From assembly GCF_002979435.1 (NCBI RefSeq), contig NZ_PCOV01000003.1:248001-312000 (forward strand): a DNA stretch of 64,000 nucleotides. The letters are read 5' to 3'. This document shows positions 59,637-64,000 of the stretch, in pieces. Positions within the stretch are counted from its first letter, which is position 1. The number at the start of each line of letters is the position of its first letter. The position numbers and the translations under genes were made by a program. The stretch comes from Microbacterium sp. MYb66 (GTDB taxonomy: Bacteria; Actinomycetota; Actinomycetes; Actinomycetales; Microbacteriaceae). Below the pieces are notes generated by a model. It saw only the letters and a program-made list of their open reading frames with translations, was not told where the DNA came from and made no database searches.

Positions 59637-60629
59637 ATGACCGGAGCTGACGGGACGGCTGCCGTCCCCGACGTCGAGCGGGATGCCGCCGGAGAGACCC
59701 TCGCCGCCGTGCGGACGCTGGGTGCCGGCGCGCCCGTGCTGGCCTTCGACGTCGGCGGCACCGACATCAAGTCGGCGCTGTTCGACGCCGACGGCACCGC
59801 GCTGGGTCTGCGTCGCACGCCGACGCCGGTCGTCGACGGCGACCGCACGCAGGTGCTTCTCGAGCGTCTCGACGTGCTCGCCGCCGAGCTTCGCGCCGCG
59901 CACCCGGACGTGGTGCCGCAGGCGGTGGGGCTCGTCGTTCCCGGGATCGTCGATGCGGAGGCCGGTCTCGGGGTGTTCGCGAGCAACCTCGGCTGGCGCA
60001 ATGCTCCGCTGCGCGACCTCGCCACCGCTCGGCTCGGGCTGCCGGTGGCATTCGATCACGATGTGCGCGCCGCGAGCTGGGCGGAGCGCCGTCTCGGCGG
60101 CGCCCGCGACTACGCCGATTCGGTCGTGCTCGTGATCGGCACGGGGATCGCGGGCGCGCTGCTCGTCGGCGGCATCCCGTACACCGCGGGCGGATACGCC
60201 GGTGAGATCGGACACTCTCCCATCGCGGACGGGCCGATCTGCGCATGCGGGGCGCGCGGCTGCCTGGAGGCGGTCGCCTCCGCCGGTGCCATCGCCCGGC
60301 GCTACCGGGAGGCGACCGGCATCGCCCCCGACGGTGCGAAAGACGTGATCGCGCGCGCGGCCGCAGGCGACGAGGTCGCGGCGGAGATCTGGAACTCGGC
60401 GCTCGACGCCCTCACCATGTCGCTCGCACAGCTGACGGCCGTCGTGGCACCCGAGGCCGTGGTCATCGGCGGAGGCCTCTCCCGTGCCGGTGGCGCCCTG
60501 TTCGACGAGCTGCGGACCCGCCTCGCCGCGCGACTCAGCTTCCACCGCATCCCGGCACTGGTGCCGGCGGAGCTGTCCGGGAATGCGGGACTCCTCGGCG
60601 CCGCCCTCCGAGCACGGGAGCGCACGTGA
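59637..60629 (+). CDS. ROK-family sugar kinase
   Basis: A 330-residue kinase. The nucleotide loop is LAFDVGGTDIKSALFD, the catalytic base region FDHDVRAASWAE, then GTGIAGALLVGG, GEIGHSPI and the zinc motif CACGARGCLE. No winged helix is present, so it is an enzyme and not a repressor. About 33 extra residues precede the fold. It probably phosphorylates the hexose or hexosamine brought in by the divergent ABC transporter, giving the substrate for the SIS protein. GGAG lies eight bases before the ATG. Confidence 0.9.
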   Translation: MTGADGTAAVPDVERDAAGETLAAVRTLGAGAPVLAFDVGGTDIKSALFDADGTALGLRRTPTPVVDGDRTQVLLERLDVLAAELRAAHPDVVPQAVGLVVPGIVDAEAGLGVFASNLGWRNAPLRDLATARLGLPVAFDHDVRAASWAERRLGGARDYADSVVLVIGTGIAGALLVGGIPYTAGGYAGEIGHSPIADGPICACGARGCLEAVASAGAIARRYREATGIAPDGAKDVIARAAAGDEVAAEIWNSALDALTMSLAQLTAVVAPEAVVIGGGLSRAGGALFDELRTRLAARLSFHRIPALVPAELSGNAGLLGAALRARERT

Positions 60630-61570
60630 TCCTCACCGTCACCCCCAATCCCGCGCTCGACCTCACCTGGCGCGTCGACCGGCTCGTCGAGGGCGGTACG
60701 CATCGCGCGGATGCCGGAGCCGCGCGAGCCGGTGGCAAAGGTCTCAACGTCGCACGCGTGGCGCACGCCGAGGGCGCGGACGTGCTCGCCGTCACCACGA
60801 GCGGCGGTCGCGTGGGGGAGGAGTTCGCGGCCGAGCTCCGGGCCAGCGGCGTGCCGCACGCCCTCGTGCCGATCGCCGGAGACACCCGACGCAGCATCGC
60901 CGTGGTCGACGAGACGCTCGGTGACACGACCATCGTCAACGAGCGCGGAGCGAACCCCGCCGATGCGGAGTGGGCCGCGTTGCTCGCCGAGGTCGTCGAG
61001 CGGCTGGCGGGCGCGAGCGTGCTCGTCGTCTCCGGCAGCGTGCCTCCCGGAGCACCGGACTCGCTGATCCCCATGCTCGTCGCCGTCGGAAGGGATGCCG
61101 GAGTCCCGGTCGTCGTCGACACCTCCGGACCCGCTCTGCTGCGTGCCGCGGATGCCGGAGCCGCCGTGCTGAAACCCAATGCGTCCGAACTCGTCGAGGC
61201 CACCGGCATCGCCGATCCGGTCGAAGGCGCCCGGTCGCTGATCGCCCGCGGGACGGAGCTCGTCCTGCTCTCGCTCGGAGCCGACGGGATGCTCGCCGTC
61301 ACGGCATCCGATCTCGTGCACGCGCGGCTCGACGAGCCTCTCGCGGGCAACCCCACCGGCGCCGGTGACGCGGGTGTCGCCGCGTGCGCCGTGCTGTACG
61401 CCGCCGGGGTGCGCGACCCCGAGCAGATCCTCCGCCGGGCCACCGCGTGGTCGGCGGCGGCCGTGCTCATGCCTCTCGCCGGCGACATCTCCCCGCGCTG
61501 GACCGAGCTCGAGCAGCAGCTCCGCATCTCGCACCCCGACCCCGCATCGTTCCGGAAGGACCCTTCGTGA
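60626..61570 (+). CDS. PfkB-family sugar-phosphate kinase (LacC/FruK-like)
   Basis: A 314-residue kinase beginning ILTVTPNPALDLTWRVD, the signature start of the 1-phosphofructokinase / tagatose-6-phosphate kinase group. It has ARAGGKGLNVARV (PfkB motif 1), LKPNASELVEATG and NPTGAGDAGVAA (motif 2 with the catalytic Asp). It should produce a ketohexose bisphosphate for the aldolase encoded next. The start is GTG, overlapping the ROK kinase stop. Confidence 0.9.
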   Translation: MILTVTPNPALDLTWRVDRLVEGGTHRADAGAARAGGKGLNVARVAHAEGADVLAVTTSGGRVGEEFAAELRASGVPHALVPIAGDTRRSIAVVDETLGDTTIVNERGANPADAEWAALLAEVVERLAGASVLVVSGSVPPGAPDSLIPMLVAVGRDAGVPVVVDTSGPALLRAADAGAAVLKPNASELVEATGIADPVEGARSLIARGTELVLLSLGADGMLAVTASDLVHARLDEPLAGNPTGAGDAGVAACAVLYAAGVRDPEQILRRATAWSAAAVLMPLAGDISPRWTELEQQLRISHPDPASFRKDPS

Positions 61571-62424
61571 CCCTCGTCTCCGCTCGCGACCTCGTCTCCG
61601 CGGCATCCGCCGCCGGCACCGGCATCGGCGCGTTCAACGTCATCCACCTCGAGACGGCCGAGGGGCTGGTGCGCGCCGCGGCGCTCGCCGAGCTGCCCGT
61701 CATCCTGCAGATCTCCCAGAACTGCGCCGACTACCACGGCGGGCTCGAGCCCATCGCGCTGGCCACGCTCGCGGTGGCGCGGCGCGCCGAGACCCCGGTC
61801 GCGGTGCACCTGGACCACGCCGAGCGGCCCGAGCTGGTCGATGAGGCGATCGCGCTGGGCTTCGGCTCGGTCATGTTCGACGGCGGAGCGCTGCCCTACG
61901 ACGACAACGTGACGCTCACGGCCGCGGTCGCCGCGCGGGCGCACGCGGCGGGAGTCTACGTCGAGGGCGAGCTCGGCGAGGTGGGCGGAAAGGACGGGGC
62001 GCACGCGCCCGGTGTGCGCACCGACCCGGACGAGGCGCGGGAGTTCGTCGCGGCGACCGGTGTCGATGCGCTCGCGGTCGCCGTGGGATCCTCGCACGCG
62101 ATGACCGATCGCACGGCGTCGCTCGACCTCGACCTGATCGCGCGTCTGCACGCGGCCCTGCCCGTGCCGCTGGTGCTGCACGGGTCCTCCGGCGTCGCGG
62201 ATGAGGTGATCGCGGATGCCGTGCGGGCGGGGATGACGAAGATCAACGTCTCCACGCACCTCAACGGCTTCTTCACGCGAGCGGTGCGCGAGAGGCTCGA
62301 CGCCGACGCCCGGCTGGTCGACTCACGCAAGTACCTCGCACCCGCCCGCGACGCGCTGGCGGACGAAGCCGCACGCATGCTCCGCCTCTTCGCGCTGCAG
62401 CCTGCGGGAACGGCCTCGCGATGA
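61567..62424 (+). CDS. Class II ketose-bisphosphate aldolase (GatY/KbaY-like)
   Basis: A 285-residue zinc aldolase. Zinc ligands are in VAVHLDHAERPELV, VEGELGEVGGKDG and VLHGSSGVADE, and phosphate-binding residues in KINVSTHLNGFF. The size and GAFNV start match tagatose-1,6-bisphosphate aldolases (KbaY/GatY) as well as FbaA-like enzymes. With the SIS protein and PfkB kinase, tagatose-1,6-bisphosphate is the likely substrate, yielding dihydroxyacetone phosphate and glyceraldehyde-3-phosphate. The start is GTG 61567, overlapping pfkB; ATGA links it to the regulator. Confidence 0.9.
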   Translation: MTLVSARDLVSAASAAGTGIGAFNVIHLETAEGLVRAAALAELPVILQISQNCADYHGGLEPIALATLAVARRAETPVAVHLDHAERPELVDEAIALGFGSVMFDGGALPYDDNVTLTAAVAARAHAAGVYVEGELGEVGGKDGAHAPGVRTDPDEAREFVAATGVDALAVAVGSSHAMTDRTASLDLDLIARLHAALPVPLVLHGSSGVADEVIADAVRAGMTKINVSTHLNGFFTRAVRERLDADARLVDSRKYLAPARDALADEAARMLRLFALQPAGTASR

Positions 62425-63197
62425 AGCGGGCGGCGCGCCTGAACGCGATCCTCGACCTGCTCGCCGCGAACGGCGAGGTCACGGTGGAGGACCTGGTGGA
62501 GCGGTACGGCGCCTCGTCCGCGACCACGCGCCGCGACCTCGATACGCTCGCCGAGCAGCGGCTGCTCACCCGCACCCACGGGGGCGCGGTGGCCCAGACC
62601 GTCGCCTACGAGCTGCCGATCCGCTACAAGAGCCATCTGCGCACGCACGAGAAGGCCAGCATCGCCCAGACCGCTGCCGGGCTCGTCGTGCCCGGGATGG
62701 TCGTGGGGCTGTCCGGCGGAACGACGACCACGGCCATCGCGGCCGCCCTCGCCGCACGGGACGACCTCGCGGAGAACGGCGGCATCACCGTCGTCACCAA
62801 CGCCGTGAACATCGCCGCCCAGCTCGCCACGCGGCCCGACATCAAGGTCGTGGTCACCGGCGGCGTCATCCACTCGCGCAGCTACGAACTCGTGGGTCCG
62901 TTCGTGGAGCAGCTGCTGCGCGGCGTGCGGCTCGACATCGCATTCATCGGCGTGAACGGGATGGATGCCGCCGCCGGAGCCACCACGCAGGACGAGCGCG
63001 AAGCCGCCGTGAACCGGATGATGGCCGAACGCGCCCGGCGCGCGGTGGTGGTCACCGACGGCAGCAAGCTCGGTGTCGAGGCGTTCTCGGTGGTGGGCGG
63101 CCTCGAGCTGTTCCCCACCGTGATTACGGATGCCGGAGCGGACGCCGACGTGCTCGCGGCCCTTCGCGCCGCCGGATACGCGGTGCTGGTCGCCTGA
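62421..63197 (+). CDS. DeoR-family regulator of the sugar operon
   Basis: A 258-residue DeoR/AgaR-type regulator. The N-terminal winged helix is ARLNAILDLLAANGEVTVED, then YGASSATTRRDLDTLAEQ. The C-terminal sensor has LSGGTTTTAIAAALAAR, VVTNAVNIAAQLA and FIGVNGMDAAAG, the phosphosugar-binding DeoRC fold. It is the last gene of the operon, so it likely controls its own expression, with the phosphorylated sugar as inducer. The A/T-rich dyad at 58593-58615 is a candidate site. Confidence 0.93.
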   Translation: MKRAARLNAILDLLAANGEVTVEDLVERYGASSATTRRDLDTLAEQRLLTRTHGGAVAQTVAYELPIRYKSHLRTHEKASIAQTAAGLVVPGMVVGLSGGTTTTAIAAALAARDDLAENGGITVVTNAVNIAAQLATRPDIKVVVTGGVIHSRSYELVGPFVEQLLRGVRLDIAFIGVNGMDAAAGATTQDEREAAVNRMMAERARRAVVVTDGSKLGVEAFSVVGGLELFPTVITDAGADADVLAALRAAGYAVLVA

Positions 63198-63247
63198 GGG
63201 CGGACACCCCGAGGGCCCCGACGTCCCCAGATCGTCGAGGCCCCATG

Positions 63248-63277
63248 AGGGTGTCGCGGCGTGATGCCGCGACGCCC
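63248..63277 (+). terminator. Hairpin after the DeoR gene
   Basis: GTCGCGGC pairs with GCCGCGAC around a GTGAT loop, extended by GGG/CCC flanks. It ends the amino-sugar operon. The remaining gap up to 63441 shows no further gene. Confidence 0.55.
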
Positions 63278-63441
63278 CGAGTAGATGGTGTCCGTGTCGT
63301 GTTCCACGCTCCCCAGCGCGCATGATCCCCAGATCCGACTGCGCCTCCCTCGCGCCTCTCCCTTCGAGGCCCTTCGCATGGCACCTTCCGAAGAACAGGA
63401 GCGCACGGCATCCGTTCTGATACACCGAATGGAGAAAAAGT

Positions 63442-64000
63442 TCAGAACCCGTCGCCGTGGCATTGGAACGGCGCACTCAGACCGGTGTCGGCGGCTGCCC
63501 CCGCGAGGGCGGCGGCGGGGCTCGCGCCCTGGGACAGACCGGTGTGCACGGCGCTCAGCAGCTCGCCGGCGACGTCGTCGGGCACCGCGACCGGCGCGGC
63601 GATGACGCAGTCCGCACCGGCATGCAGCCAGACCCGCGTCATCCCCAGCGCCTCCTCGCCCCAGCGCACGGAGGAGCGTCCGAGCTCGCAGGCCGAGAGG
63701 ATCACCGTCGCCGGGACCCGTGGGATCAGGTCGACGTCGTAGCCGAACAGGATGCCGTCGGCGAGCTCGAAGCCGGAGAACAGCGGGTTGTCCACCGCGT
63801 GCCTGCCGTGCGCGGCGATGTGCAGCACGTCGGTCGCCGCGGCGAGCTCGGTGACCGCCGAGACCGTCGCCTCCCCGGCCTGCAGGGTCAGCGGGGTGCG
63901 GCCGGCGCGACGCCAGGTCGCGGCCGCGCGCTCCACCTCGTCATCCGCTCGCGGGACGCGGGGACCGGCGGCGAAGCCGATCGTGGCGGGCGTGCGGCGG
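63442..64000 (-). CDS. CHAT-domain protein, C-terminal part (5' end outside window)
   Basis: The last 186 codons of a CHAT (caspase-HetF-associated with TPRs) protein. The catalytic His is in VLHIAAHGRHAVDNP and the catalytic Cys in VILSACELGRSS; ALGMTRVWLHAGADCVIAAP is the usual following strand/helix. CHAT is a caspase/separase-like protease fold, often preceded by TPR repeats, which would lie beyond 64000. The reading frame is open to the window edge. Roles include regulated proteolysis and abortive-infection defence; neither can be decided without the N-terminal part. Confidence 0.88.
   Translation of the reverse strand, partial: RRTPATIGFAAGPRVPRADDEVERAAATWRRAGRTPLTLQAGEATVSAVTELAAATDVLHIAAHGRHAVDNPLFSGFELADGILFGYDVDLIPRVPATVILSACELGRSSVRWGEEALGMTRVWLHAGADCVIAAPVAVPDDVAGELLSAVHTGLSQGASPAAALAGAAADTGLSAPFQCHGDGF

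Overview
The window is about 70% G+C with near-saturated third-position G/C, GTG starts, many 1- and 4-base start/stop overlaps and many promoters lying directly on the start codon. Together with nucS, YhgE/Pip, a GAP-family membrane protein, a MoxR/DUF58/VWA operon and an all-overlapping Mrp operon, this points to an actinomycete of the family Microbacteriaceae, most probably Microbacterium. The genus is inferred from gene content and style; no 16S or other marker is present. The region is chromosomal, with no transposase, integrase, phage gene, CRISPR array, tRNA or rRNA.

Layout. 1-7.2 kb: 5' part of nucS, a GAP-family membrane protein, a NarL-type two-component pair, an MFS gene divergent from a LacI-type regulator across a shared palindrome, and an unrecognised polytopic membrane protein. 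7.3-13.7 kb: six-gene Mrp sodium/proton antiporter operon with an A+B fusion. 13.8-20.6 kb: alpha/beta hydrolase, penicillin-acylase-like protein, and a TetR / pseudo-ABC-ATPase / YhgE operon. 20.7-25.9 kb: argG, ZIP-like transporter, PPOx-fold protein, HSL-type esterase, PucR-like regulator. 25.9-32.2 kb: seven-gene MoxR-DUF58-VWA-TPR operon on the minus strand. 32.4-35.2 kb: small membrane protein, trimethylamine monooxygenase (tmm), Pr6Pr membrane protein. 35.3-38.9 kb: a membrane receptor with a degenerate class III cyclase domain, followed 2 bases later by an MscS channel fused to a cyclic-nucleotide-binding-like domain.

38.9-47.7 kb: EamA exporter, purA, a beta-propeller lactonase, an MFS exporter plus quinone-reductase-like pair behind a SoxR/MerR-type promoter, bioY behind a double BioQ-like operator, a pyridine-nucleotide disulfide oxidoreductase and a DUF427 protein. 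47.7-51 kb: four-gene betaine-type (OpuC/ProU-like) ABC transporter. 51-53 kb: a small membrane ORF between two copies of a duplicated terminator, an AI-2E family protein and chorismate mutase. 53.1-63.2 kb: a carbohydrate region with a ROK repressor, a lipoprotein, a MalEFG-type ABC transporter, and a divergent SIS / ROK kinase / PfkB kinase / class II aldolase / DeoR operon that fits uptake and breakdown of an amino sugar of the galactosamine type. The window ends inside a CHAT-domain (caspase-like) gene.

The most unusual parts are the cyclase-like receptor/MscS-CNB pair, the ABC-like protein that has lost Walker A, signature and Walker B while staying locked between TetR and YhgE, the SoxR-type box with a 19-base spacer, the double biotin-repressor-like operator, and the repeat structures at 24.8, 34.4 and 51 kb.
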